A stretch of DNA of 64,000 bases from contig CAYXFD010000005.1 in assembly GCA_964464175.1 (NCBI GenBank), positions 62,001-126,000 of the forward strand, in the 5' to 3' direction. Source of the stretch: CAYXFD01 sp964464175 (GTDB lineage: Bacteria > Cloacimonadota > Cloacimonadia > Cloacimonadales > JAJBBL01). Below the pieces are notes generated by a model. That model was not told the origin of the DNA. It saw nothing but the letters and a program-made list of their open reading frames with translations, and searched no databases. Positions 27,514 through 36,615 of the stretch are shown piece after piece. The position numbers were made by a program, and so were the translations under genes. How positions within the stretch are numbered: the first letter of the stretch is position 1; every line of letters begins with the position of its first letter.

Positions 27514-28416
27514 TCAACCTTCTTCCTTGCTGCGGGGATGTGCCTGTTTATATACTTTCATCAGGTCTGTATGTGAGATATGGGTATATTTCTCAGTGGT
27601 AGCCAGATTACTATGCCCCAGCATCTCCTGAATAGCCCGGAGATCGGCACCCCGGGAGAGGAGATGGGTAGCAAAGGAATGTCTGATGGTATGAGGCGAA
27701 TAGCCCTTTGTTCTGGCTACCAAACGGATATACCTGTCGAGTATCTCTCTTATTTCGTCAGCGGTAAGGGGTCTGCCGCTCTTGGAGAGAAAAAGTGAAT
27801 CATCACTGAATTTCGAGAGAAATTTGTAACGGATCTTCTCATAGCGATGCAAACTCTCCAGTGCCGGCTTACCGATCGGAATAATCCTCTCCTTGTTCCC
27901 CTTCCCAAGAACCTTGATCATCCCTTTCTTCATATCCAGATCTTTGATCCGGCAGCCGGCTGCTTCCGAGATTCGTAACCCGCTCGAATACATCAGTTCC
28001 AGCATTGCCCGGTTTCTTATTCCGAACTTACTCTGCTGATCAGGAATCTCTAACAGTGTCTCTATCTCTTTTTCGGTAAAATAGGTCGGAACATAGGACT
28101 CGATCTTGGGCATAGACATTCCGGACAAAGGATTACGGGCAATAAGCTTCCTTCTGACCAGAAAAATACAGAAGTTATTAATTGCCGTCATCTTTCTGGA
28201 TAATGTTTTGTTGCACCGCTTGTTCTGACTCAAATCCCGCAGATAGTCCCGCAGCATTAACTTGCTGACCTGCCCCGCTTCGACCTTTCCTTCGGGAAAG
28301 AATTTTTCTATATAGAGAAAGAATTGAGTCAGATCACTGATATATGCTCTGATCGTATGAACCGAAGCACCTCCGGCTTTCAATTCCGCCCTGTATAGAT
28401 CTATCTTATCTTTCAC
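27514..28416 (-). CDS. XerC/XerD-family tyrosine recombinase
   Basis: A 300-residue site-specific recombinase. The N-terminal SAM-like core-binding domain (about 1-90) is followed by the catalytic domain with R in SSGLRISEAAG, the lysine beta-hairpin KVLGKGNKERIIPIG, HTIRHSFATHLLSRGADLRA (HxxR), LGHSNLATTEKYTH (H and nucleophilic Tyr). Length and spacing are those of XerC/XerD, which resolve chromosome dimers; I cannot assign C or D. The start is GTG behind AGAGGAC. Confidence 0.92.
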   Translation of the reverse strand: MKDKIDLYRAELKAGGASVHTIRAYISDLTQFFLYIEKFFPEGKVEAGQVSKLMLRDYLRDLSQNKRCNKTLSRKMTAINNFCIFLVRRKLIARNPLSGMSMPKIESYVPTYFTEKEIETLLEIPDQQSKFGIRNRAMLELMYSSGLRISEAAGCRIKDLDMKKGMIKVLGKGNKERIIPIGKPALESLHRYEKIRYKFLSKFSDDSLFLSKSGRPLTADEIREILDRYIRLVARTKGYSPHTIRHSFATHLLSRGADLRAIQEMLGHSNLATTEKYTHISHTDLMKVYKQAHPRSKEEG

Positions 28417-28595
28417 GTTGAGTCCTCTGACTTTCTCTTTGTCTTCTTCTCCCTCTCATATTAAAACTCGTCAAGATAAATATTATTTCAAAAAGATTTG
28501 CTGAGTAATCAAATCTCGTTTACTGATAAGGTCTTTGAAGGTGATCCTTTTTTTGTCAGTTCAAAGGGATTACAGTAGCGAAATTTCTGTTTTAA

Positions 28596-29582
28596 CTATT
28601 CCCGTTTATTTAAAACCTTCGTCGGGGCTATCGGTCTTCGCACAACAGAAGGATCAACTCCCGCTTTTCTGCACAATATCAGTCCGGCAGCCTCAAAATA
28701 GTTTTCGACATAGATGAATTCGTTATTTTCAGGTATCTTGAGACAACTCCGGTTCTCTCTGACCACTATCACCGGAATCCCGGCTTCCAGACACGCCTTA
28801 TGAGGTCTCCCGAAACAACCGTAAGGTGAGACCATAAAATCAACTTCCCTGACCCCGATTCCCCCTTCTTTACTGATCCGGGGGGCTCTGTGCAGACCTT
28901 TCAGCACACAATGAATAAAATTCTCGGTAATTATCTCTACTGCCATTCTGGGATCTACTACTTCTTTGTGCCCCTCCAATGCATAATCTACAGGACCGTG
29001 GGCTACCGGTTTTCCGAGCGCTTCTGCGATAAGTTTCGAAGCTACCGCCTCTACACCCCCAACAGGATTTACACCGCCAAACTCGAAATAGTGTTCGAGA
29101 GCCTCCTTATCAATGGTGATCGGGGTCGCTATCGCCAGAGCATCAAACTCATAATCCTTAACCTGAGCAACCAGTTCTCTCCAGTTCTCTACTTCCCCGG
29201 TCGCTATTCCATCCTTCATCTGGGCTGTCATCCGCAAAGGTTTCTCCAGTTCAAGCAGTTCGGCATTTATCCCAAGAGATGTCCGGGCTGCCGAAACTGC
29301 ATTGATTGATTGATAATCTGCCTTGTTGACTACCACCAGCACCCTGTTAGACATAACTTTCTGCAGATACACCTTCCCTTCCAGAAAGAGATCGAGCTGA
29401 CTCCCCTCCACGTAAAGACTGTTAGGCGGCATCTCATTAATATCTGAGGCATTCACAACGTTCGGATGAAGGATCAGATTATCACAGCACTCACCGAGAA
29501 GCCTTGCTGCCGGAGCTGCATCCCCGCAATGTCCTCCGATTTCACAACCAATACCGGTTGGAACTATCATTACAATATTCAT
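28596..29582 (-). CDS. DUF3326 family protein
   Basis: A 328-residue protein of unknown function. The opening MIVPTGIGCEIGGHCGDAAP with AARLL and the following HPNVVNASDINEMP and LYVEGSQLD are hallmarks of DUF3326, a family I know mainly from cyanobacteria and plastid-bearing lineages. Other conserved-looking segments are VNPVGGVEAVASKLIAEALG, PVAHGPVDY, and the cysteine-bearing SPYGCFGRPHKACLEAGIPV. It is soluble with no leader. GGAGG precedes the ATG. No functional partner is evident from its neighbours. Confidence 0.75.
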   Translation of the reverse strand: MNIVMIVPTGIGCEIGGHCGDAAPAARLLGECCDNLILHPNVVNASDINEMPPNSLYVEGSQLDLFLEGKVYLQKVMSNRVLVVVNKADYQSINAVSAARTSLGINAELLELEKPLRMTAQMKDGIATGEVENWRELVAQVKDYEFDALAIATPITIDKEALEHYFEFGGVNPVGGVEAVASKLIAEALGKPVAHGPVDYALEGHKEVVDPRMAVEIITENFIHCVLKGLHRAPRISKEGGIGVREVDFMVSPYGCFGRPHKACLEAGIPVIVVRENRSCLKIPENNEFIYVENYFEAAGLILCRKAGVDPSVVRRPIAPTKVLNKRE

Positions 29583-29987
29583 TTAACCTCCCTGACGGAT
29601 ACCTTCTCCGTTTCAGCTGACTATTACGGGAAAGAAGACAGCCGTGCTTGCTGCTGGAGATTTAGGGAAGTATTGAATTCCTGTCAAGATTAAGACTCAG
29701 GTTTGTCCGAAAAGATCATCGTGATGTAGAACACCAAGGCTTCAGAAACTTCCTAACAAATGCAGGATTTTACACGGTGAAGAAACAATGAAACAAACCC
29801 ATCAAATGCTTTTGTCCTTCAGTTGCTTTCCGGATACCCGGTCTTTGATCTGCCTCTTGACCTGGCAACGAATCAACAATGTTAGCCATCTAAATGATGG
29901 AGTAATAACCTTAAGTTGTAAGTTACCCATTACTGTTTTTCGCTAAGGAGAGAACTATCCTCTGTTGATTTAGTAGATCAAAAGCAA
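29583..29987. other. Intergenic region, nothing recognised
   Basis: About 400 bases without a credible ORF on either strand, without a strong hairpin-plus-U-tract and without a motif I recognise. Confidence 0.5.
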
Positions 29988-30764
29988 TTATCTCCAAACT
30001 CCGAATCTGCTGCAAAACTCAGTCGTTATCTCCCACAACTCAGTAGTCAGTATCTCCCGGACTTTGTTGCAGATTTCCTTATCCACTGCTCCATAAAAAG
30101 CTTCGGCTATTCCCCCTGCTATACAGGCCAATGTATCGCTGTCGCCCCCCAGGGAAACGGCATTCCGCACCGCATCTTCATAAGAATCGGAATCTAAGAA
30201 GGAGATGATCGCTTCCGGAACTGAACCCCGGCAAGAGACATCGAAACTATAATTAGGACGGATATCACTTACCGACCGTTCCAGATAATATCCGAACCTT
30301 GACCCGATCTCTCTTCTTATCAGGTTTTTGTTTTTAGTCGTTCTTGCCAGATATACACTGAGAGCGACAGCCTGAGCACCTTTGATCCCCTCCGGATGAT
30401 TATGAGATATTACGGCTGATTTTGCAGCTTCTTCGAGTACTGTCTCAACCGTATCAAAGGCAAAACCTACCGGACTAACCCTCATTGCAGAGCCATTTCC
30501 CCAGCTATTGTAAGGTGCCGGGGCTTCAGAGCTTAACCACTTAAGAAAAGAACCGCCGTAACCGGCATCAGGATACTTACGCCCCAATCTGTGGATACTC
30601 CCCTGATAGTCTTCGCCGGTCAGCACTGCCCGGGCAACGGCAACCGTAAGAACCGAATCGTCGGTAAACCTGCTCCCCTTTTGAAAGAACGGAAAATCTT
30701 TTGTTTTAACCGGGGAGAACTCATATAGCGATCCGATAATATCACCGGCAATTGCTCCAATCAT
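29988..30764 (-). CDS. ADP-ribosylglycohydrolase family protein
   Basis: A 258-residue DraG-type hydrolase that removes ADP-ribose from protein or nucleic acid substrates. The dimetal-site motifs are GAIAGDIIGSLYE, FTDDSVLTVAVARAVL (TDD) and LGGDSDTLACIAGGIAEAFY (D-S-D). Length matches single-domain family members. ATG is preceded by GAGG. No dinitrogenase-reductase ADP-ribosyltransferase partner lies nearby, so the physiological substrate is open. Confidence 0.9.
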   Translation of the reverse strand: MIGAIAGDIIGSLYEFSPVKTKDFPFFQKGSRFTDDSVLTVAVARAVLTGEDYQGSIHRLGRKYPDAGYGGSFLKWLSSEAPAPYNSWGNGSAMRVSPVGFAFDTVETVLEEAAKSAVISHNHPEGIKGAQAVALSVYLARTTKNKNLIRREIGSRFGYYLERSVSDIRPNYSFDVSCRGSVPEAIISFLDSDSYEDAVRNAVSLGGDSDTLACIAGGIAEAFYGAVDKEICNKVREILTTELWEITTEFCSRFGVWR

Positions 30765-31488
30765 AATACCTCACATTTTATTCTTACCGGTTATTTGATC
30801 GAAGCGCTTGATATTTGTCAATCTCTGTTATCTATAGTTGATAGTCATTCAACTTTAAAAATGGTTTGTTTTCTGCCGCTTTTCCCCTGATTTAACAGAG
30901 GGTAACCAGAGAGTATCTCTGGTTACCTTGAAATTAGCTAAGATTAATAACGGATTTTTACCCCTAAAGACAGACAAACAATCTTTCACTTCTGATAACA
31001 AGCATGATCTCTGACCTGCTATGAGCGAAGGGGTATACAAAAAAGGCTCCTTTTACGAGACTGTTCCGGTCGAAATCAAGCTATAACTGATTTTAGTCAC
31101 GTTGCATGACAAAAAAAGTGGACTGAATGATCATAAAATATCATTTTTCCCGAGTTGACATACCCTAAAAAGAAGATGGATATAGTTCAATGCAGTGGCA
31201 ACCGAAGAAATTTCTTCTTCGTGGCTGCTTCTGAGCTCGGCGAAGCCAACCTCCAGCTTGCCAGACCGGAAAACAGTAAAGCGGGTGGGTGGTTATAATA
31301 ACAAGGAAAGGGAGATTAGCCTGAGTTGAACCACTTACTCCATTACTTTACTCTTAAGCCAGAATAATCATGATAGTGAAATCTGAACAGTCTCCCTTTT
31401 ACTCCCCTCCTCAATTTTCCGTTTTTCATTGACAGAATATCGTTAACTCCCGATTACCTGAGATAAAACAAAGCAGAGGAAGAAGACA
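30765..31488. other. Intergenic region upstream of kbl with short inverted repeats
   Basis: A 724-base stretch without a gene. It contains the near-palindrome CGAAGAAATTTCTTCTTCG (31204-31222) and the second copy of the G-rich dispersed motif (31271-31305). A TTGACA occurs near 31156 but no convincing -10 follows it at 16-18 bases. Confidence 0.5.
31271..31305. repeat. G-rich dispersed motif, copy 2
   Basis: AAACAGTA, then GGGTGGGTGG, then TATAATAACA: the same three blocks as at 3861-3895. It lies about 185 bases upstream of kbl, whereas copy 1 is downstream of an operon, so a shared promoter role is unlikely. Confidence 0.5.
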
Positions 31489-32685
31489 ATGTCAAAACGC
31501 TTCAATAGTGAAATCAGAAAACAACTCGATACCATATTAGCTGCCGGGACATTCAAGCATGAAAGAGTTTTAGCTTCTCCACAAAGTGCAGAGATTCAAC
31601 TGGTAACCGGACAAAAAGTTATAAACCTCTGTGCCAACAATTATCTCGGACTGGCAAATCACCCGGAGGTTATCAAAACAGCCAAAAGAGCTCTTGATAA
31701 GTGGGGCTTTGGCTTAGCCTCAGTCCGTTTTATCTGTGGTACCCAGAAGATACACAAAGAGCTTGAACAGAGGATGTCCGCCTTTCTCGGCATGGAGGAC
31801 ACCATCCTCTTCTCATCGTGTTTCGATGCCAATGGCGGGATATTCGAACCCCTCCTCACTGAAGAGAGCGTCATCATCTCCGATGCCCTCAATCACGCCT
31901 CTATTATTGACGGAGTACGGCTCTGCAAAGCTCAAAGACTCAGATATAAGCATTCCGACATGAAGGAACTGGAAACTGTCCTGCAGCAATCTGCCGGCTC
32001 CAGATTCCGGTTGATCGTGACCGATGGAGTCTTCTCTATGGATGGAGATATCGCCAAATTGCCGGAGATCTGTGATTTAGCCGAAAAGTACGACGCTCTG
32101 GTTATGGTTGATGATTCCCATGCTACCGGTTATATCGGAGCTACAGGGAGGGGAAGTATCGAACATTGCGGAGTTCAGGGAAGAGTAGATTTAATCAGTA
32201 CAACCTTTGGAAAAGCTTTGGGTGGTGCTTCCGGCGGTTGTATTTCCGGAAGCAGGGAAGTAATTGATTATCTGCGGCAGAGATCACGCCCCTATGTCTT
32301 TTCCAATACTATTGCCCCGCCGATTGTGGCTTCAATAATCAAGATCCTGGAGATGTTAACAGAGACCACCAACTTCCGGGCACATCTTCTGACAAATGCC
32401 AACTACTTTCGCAAGGGGATGATTGAGGCAGGTTTTGATATCGTCAAAGGATGCACGGCAATCGTTCCGGTGATGATCTATGATGATCCTCTGGCAGTCC
32501 AGATGGCAAATAAACTGCTGGAAGAAGGGGTTTATGTTATCGGGTTTACCTATCCGGTGGTGCCTAAGGGACAAGCCCGAATTCGTGTCCAGCTTTCGGC
32601 TGCTCATTCTCTCTATCATCTGGACAGAGCTATCGAATCCTTCACTAAGATCGGTAAAGAACTGAAGATTTTGAAGAACGATTAG
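31489..32685 (+). CDS. kbl: Glycine C-acetyltransferase (2-amino-3-ketobutyrate CoA ligase)
   Basis: A 398-residue PLP-dependent alpha-oxoamine synthase that interconverts 2-amino-3-ketobutyrate plus CoA with glycine plus acetyl-CoA in threonine breakdown. Evidence: LCANNYLGLANHPEV near the N-terminus, the PLP region VMVDDSHATGYIGATGRGSI, and the Schiff-base lysine in TTFGKALGGASGGCISG (about 244). Full family length. ATG follows AGGAAGA. The usual partner, threonine dehydrogenase, is not in the window. Confidence 0.92.
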   Translation: MSKRFNSEIRKQLDTILAAGTFKHERVLASPQSAEIQLVTGQKVINLCANNYLGLANHPEVIKTAKRALDKWGFGLASVRFICGTQKIHKELEQRMSAFLGMEDTILFSSCFDANGGIFEPLLTEESVIISDALNHASIIDGVRLCKAQRLRYKHSDMKELETVLQQSAGSRFRLIVTDGVFSMDGDIAKLPEICDLAEKYDALVMVDDSHATGYIGATGRGSIEHCGVQGRVDLISTTFGKALGGASGGCISGSREVIDYLRQRSRPYVFSNTIAPPIVASIIKILEMLTETTNFRAHLLTNANYFRKGMIEAGFDIVKGCTAIVPVMIYDDPLAVQMANKLLEEGVYVIGFTYPVVPKGQARIRVQLSAAHSLYHLDRAIESFTKIGKELKILKND

Positions 32686-32834
32686 CTATAGATAGATTTT
32701 CATCCTCCGAAACAACTGCTTTCCGGAGTATTAGACCAACTAAGCTATCCCTTCTCTGCCGTTGCCCTTTGTTCGAAAACGTCCGAACTCAATTATCTGC
32801 TTTAAATTAAAAAACGATTCTTCCGAGTAACCTG

Positions 32835-35105
32835 TCACTCTCTCTGATACACATTAACCGGAACAACCCTTCTGTAGAGAATTGGTTCTTCAGGAACAGC
32901 AACAACCCGGTAAAATCTCCTATCAGTAGTTAATGACTCCGAATAAGAACTGCCGTTAGTTGTATCTAATTCCTGCCATTCCGGTTCTTCGCTGTAAGGA
33001 TCATCAGCTGCATAAATCTTGTAGTGATCTGCACCGGTTACAGTCTCCCAGCTTAAAGTCAGCAAGCCGTCAGAAATCGAGATTTCGACAAAGGGAGGAT
33101 CCGGCTGAAAATCTCCAGTTAGCGTTATCTCTGCGGGATTTGAGGGATCAGATTCACCTCCCTCATAGACTGCCGTAACGTGATAGCTGTAGGTTCCGAT
33201 ACTGAGATTCTCGTCAAGGTAGTATGAATCTATAACAGGTTCAGTATTGATCACATCATTATCTCGGTAAACATTGTAACCGCTGAAGTTCCGCTCATCC
33301 GTTATGGATTGAGCGTCCCGGATAAAATCGGTTAGACCTGAATTTTTGTGCCCGAAAGAGAGAGAATTTGTTACTTCCGGTCTGCTGCCTGTTGCTCCCG
33401 TAAATCTCGGAGCAGATTCGACAACTCCCTGCAGATTCCAGTTAAAATTCATGCTTGAACCAAAAGAGAGCAAAGTCGTCCATTGGTTATTCCATTTTAT
33501 CATATTCCCCAGCCCATCAACGGCAGGACCGCTGTCACACCCTGCGGGATAACCTGTCTGGGTATTAATATGATATCCGATCCATAACTCCTGATCGCCG
33601 GAGATGTAAACAGGATTATCTAATTCAATGGTATTCCATTCATAGTACAGAAGCAAAGTTACCGGTTGCTCGACCACCAGACTGCCGGGATCATTGGCAG
33701 TTCCGCCCAGCCACACATTTAGCGAATAGCTGCAGTTAACTTCCCGGGGAACGAAACGAATCTTCGTTAAATACCCGCCAATAACACCGAAATCAGCAAG
33801 ATGGGAGGGAAGAAAACGAGCTGCTACTTTGAAAACAACGGAACTACCGTTTCCTATGCCATTGTTGGTTAAGCTATTATCCCAATTTATCACCATATCC
33901 TCAGGAAAATCTTCCCAGTTCAACATTACGGAGTTCGTGCCGGCAAGCTCAGCAGTTAGAAGATCGGGTGGGTGAAAAATAAACTCCGACGGTTTGAGAT
34001 TTATTATGGCAGCTTGTAAATAGCTGTAATTTGAGTTTCCCGGATTGAGAGAATTGATCTGATAATAACCGTCATAACCTCCTCCCCAGCCCCAGTTGAA
34101 ATGGAACAAATTGTTGGCATCATAGCCGTCACAATTGAAAGCATGACCGCTTTGATGACTCTGGTTGTATCCCTGATAGTACATTGGCTGCTGGTTATCG
34201 AGCTGGTCTTTAAGCAGGTTTATCCATTCTGAGGCAGTATAATTGACCCTGTAAGTCAGATGAGCATCCTGATGATAATCAAAAAACTGGACGAGTGCAT
34301 GTCTCGCTCTGGCTGAAGGTGCAGTTGAAACTGAAGCTCCGTAATTCATTTCTACTGCTACCCCTAAGTGGAAAAGTAACTCTGAGGTCGATGATGTTGC
34401 TGTGAGATCAGGCATGTTATCCCAATTATATATCGCATCACCAAAATCGGCAGAAAGCCAGCCGTATGATGGATGATGATATGTATGTGAACCTGTCCCC
34501 TGCTCCGGATGTGACCAGTACTTCATTACCTGTGCCATTGCCACTGCAACACAACCGGCATAAACATGCCCTCCGGGACCATTACTATTCTGCGGACAGT
34601 TTTGATTCCAGGGATAGTTTTGATTCCATTTGATTGACAGCAGCGGCTCTACGGTTCTCAAACCGGGAGGTGTAGGTATCTCATTACTCAATATCGCTTC
34701 CCACTCACCTGCTGTCGATTCATTTGATAATTTTTCATCATAAATCTCAATAATGGATTGTTCGTAGATCTCGAAAAAAGATGATGCATTATTCGGTATC
34801 TCAGCTAAAGTACCGGCACCGGTTGTGTTGTAGCCAAGAACAGGAACTGAGGCATCATCTCCGGCAATTATTACAAAACCCTCTGGCTCGAAATTGAAAA
34901 CATAAAAGATTGTCAGCTCGTCAAGCTTATGAACATAAGAGTCCTTGAGAGTTATCTCTTCTCTCCTTCCCTGCAATTCCTGTTGCTGAGTTAACCAGTT
35001 ATAACCAACCGAGAACGCTTTCTCAAGATCGACCGGTTCGGCAGACAGGGTTACTACGAACAGTAATAGCAAAAGAATAAACAACTTCTTATTAATGGTA
35101 AACAT
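32835..35105 (-). CDS. Secreted C10 (streptopain-like) cysteine peptidase with fibronectin-like domains
   Basis: A 756-residue exported protease. Order: signal peptide (MFTINKKLFILLLLLFVVTLSA); Spi-like propeptide (about 28-125, ending FFEIYEQSI); C10 catalytic domain with nucleophile VYAGCVAVAMAQVMKYW (Cys about 185) and catalytic histidine GHAFNCDGYDANNLFHFNWG (about 320) plus the WGWGG oxyanion region; then a ~150-residue jelly-roll-like domain and two fibronectin-III-like modules (GYNVYRDND; LTLSWETVTGADHYKIY). The terminus (RRVVPVNVYQRE) is not the FlgD-like sorting domain seen elsewhere. Same peptidase type as Porphyromonas PrtT and SpeB. Confidence 0.88.
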   Translation of the reverse strand: MFTINKKLFILLLLLFVVTLSAEPVDLEKAFSVGYNWLTQQQELQGRREEITLKDSYVHKLDELTIFYVFNFEPEGFVIIAGDDASVPVLGYNTTGAGTLAEIPNNASSFFEIYEQSIIEIYDEKLSNESTAGEWEAILSNEIPTPPGLRTVEPLLSIKWNQNYPWNQNCPQNSNGPGGHVYAGCVAVAMAQVMKYWSHPEQGTGSHTYHHPSYGWLSADFGDAIYNWDNMPDLTATSSTSELLFHLGVAVEMNYGASVSTAPSARARHALVQFFDYHQDAHLTYRVNYTASEWINLLKDQLDNQQPMYYQGYNQSHQSGHAFNCDGYDANNLFHFNWGWGGGYDGYYQINSLNPGNSNYSYLQAAIINLKPSEFIFHPPDLLTAELAGTNSVMLNWEDFPEDMVINWDNSLTNNGIGNGSSVVFKVAARFLPSHLADFGVIGGYLTKIRFVPREVNCSYSLNVWLGGTANDPGSLVVEQPVTLLLYYEWNTIELDNPVYISGDQELWIGYHINTQTGYPAGCDSGPAVDGLGNMIKWNNQWTTLLSFGSSMNFNWNLQGVVESAPRFTGATGSRPEVTNSLSFGHKNSGLTDFIRDAQSITDERNFSGYNVYRDNDVINTEPVIDSYYLDENLSIGTYSYHVTAVYEGGESDPSNPAEITLTGDFQPDPPFVEISISDGLLTLSWETVTGADHYKIYAADDPYSEEPEWQELDTTNGSSYSESLTTDRRFYRVVAVPEEPILYRRVVPVNVYQRE

Positions 35106-35714
35106 TTTAATCTCCCGCTAAAATCTCTGATCTATTTATTAACGTCTAAAATCCTGTTAGCAACTTATATCAAGGAATCAATAAAATGAAACTGTTCTTT
35201 GTTTCATAATCCTGGCTGAGAACTCAGAAACTGCGACCGATATACTAATGTAGATCTACATCATAACAAAGTTGAAAAGATATGAGCTCTCTGTCAAATC
35301 TTTTGTTTAAGGTGGTTTTATATAAGATAGTTCCATTTTTTTCGTGATCAGGCTTATTGCTGTGATAGTAGCATTGTACAAAACCCAATTATAGAAGGGC
35401 AGTTGGTAGCGCAAAAATCAAGTAAAAAACCCTAAATTACCTAAAAATGGTTCCAGCTCAGCAGGTCTTAACGATGGCGTAATAAGATGAGTAAAGTTTT
35501 AACCAACGTTTAGGTCTTGACTGAAAAGTGCGGAATACAGACATATTGTAACATGGATTTACGATAAGTACTGTCATCAGGAGTAATGAGTTTCGATGAG
35601 CAAAAATGAATATATTAACGTGTTGACTGCTGGGGTGTTATTGATTAAGAACCGTTTCATTGCGGTTAAGCTCTTTGTAGATTATCAAGAATACAACAGA
35701 GTGAGGCAGTGACA
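35106..35714. other. Intergenic region, nothing recognised
   Basis: About 600 bases between divergently transcribed genes. I see no gene, hairpin terminator or repeat; GAGGCAG at its right edge is the ribosome-binding site of the next gene. Confidence 0.5.
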
Positions 35715-36332
35715 ATGAGCATAAAAAGATGGGTATTCGTTACCGCACCTTTCATAATTTTTACGGTATATACATTTTTCATTTCGTCGTCCTTTCCGGA
35801 CGCACCTGATCAAATGCGTTTGCTGGTTTCAGCTTTTCTGGTCTCTGTAATCTTGTTGCTCATCGTCCAAAAGGTATTCAGGGATGATAACTATTTCATT
35901 CCCACGATGGTCTTGGTTTTAGCTGCGAATTTCGTGGTCATATTTTCTGTAAAAGCGAGTCAGTTTGATACTCTTGAACACCTTGCTCCAGTGTTACGTC
36001 TTTTACTGGAGCGACCTCAATTGATCCTTTATTTTGGTCTGATGCTGATGGCTTTTCTGCCGCCGATCTTGTGGAATAGCAGTTTCACCTGCTACTTCTC
36101 GCGAGTCGATTACCCCGTAGAAGTTTGGCAAACCCGGGAGTTTGTTCTGGTAAACAAATACCTCAGCTATTTCTGGGTTATTGTATTCTTCCTCTGTTTC
36201 ATCTCACAGTTTGTGCCGATTCTACTTGTGCAGCTGCTTGCCCCCCTTACCATCGTTCTGACCCTGGGTAACAGGGGCACAAAGATGTTGATTGCCTTCT
36301 TCATCAAGAGATTGGATGCGGAGGAGAGATAG
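35715..36332 (+). CDS. Polytopic membrane protein of unknown function
   Basis: A 205-residue protein with about five hydrophobic segments (around residues 8-26, 34-52, 62-80, 100-120 and 147-185) and a basic end. I recognise no family. I start at the ATG at 35715, eight bases after GAGG; a GTG two codons upstream is possible. It is the only gene on the plus strand for several kilobases and has no neighbour in the same direction. Confidence 0.65.
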   Translation: MSIKRWVFVTAPFIIFTVYTFFISSSFPDAPDQMRLLVSAFLVSVILLLIVQKVFRDDNYFIPTMVLVLAANFVVIFSVKASQFDTLEHLAPVLRLLLERPQLILYFGLMLMAFLPPILWNSSFTCYFSRVDYPVEVWQTREFVLVNKYLSYFWVIVFFLCFISQFVPILLVQLLAPLTIVLTLGNRGTKMLIAFFIKRLDAEER

Positions 36333-36615
36333 TTTTCTTGCTTATTTTAAATTCTGGAGTATCATCCCTGAAAACCTTCTTTTAAGAGAGTTTTAAGCAC
36401 ATCCAGATTCTTTTCATGATTTATCTTACTGCTCTTAAAGTCCACGAGTTCGGAATTGCCTTCAGTTCAAACCTCATCCTGAAAGATAGCAAAGCCTATA
36501 TCAACAGAGACCTGCAGAGCAAAATAAGCCCGGAAAGAATAAATTCAGCATCTCCGAGCAATTCTGCCTCTATATTTTTTTATGTTACCTGAAAATTGAG
36601 CTTCTACTTTGAATA
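36333..36615. other. Intergenic region with a possible short coding relic
   Basis: On the minus strand near 36380-36480 a frame of about 32 codons ends KNLDVLKTLLKEGFQG and has coding-like composition, but it lacks a start and its upstream frame is closed. It may be the tail of a lost gene; I do not annotate it as one. Confidence 0.3.

Noticed and set aside
32700..32735. CTCCG...CGGAG hairpin after kbl as a terminator
   Set aside because: Only a 5-bp stem with a long loop and no U-tract on the plus strand.
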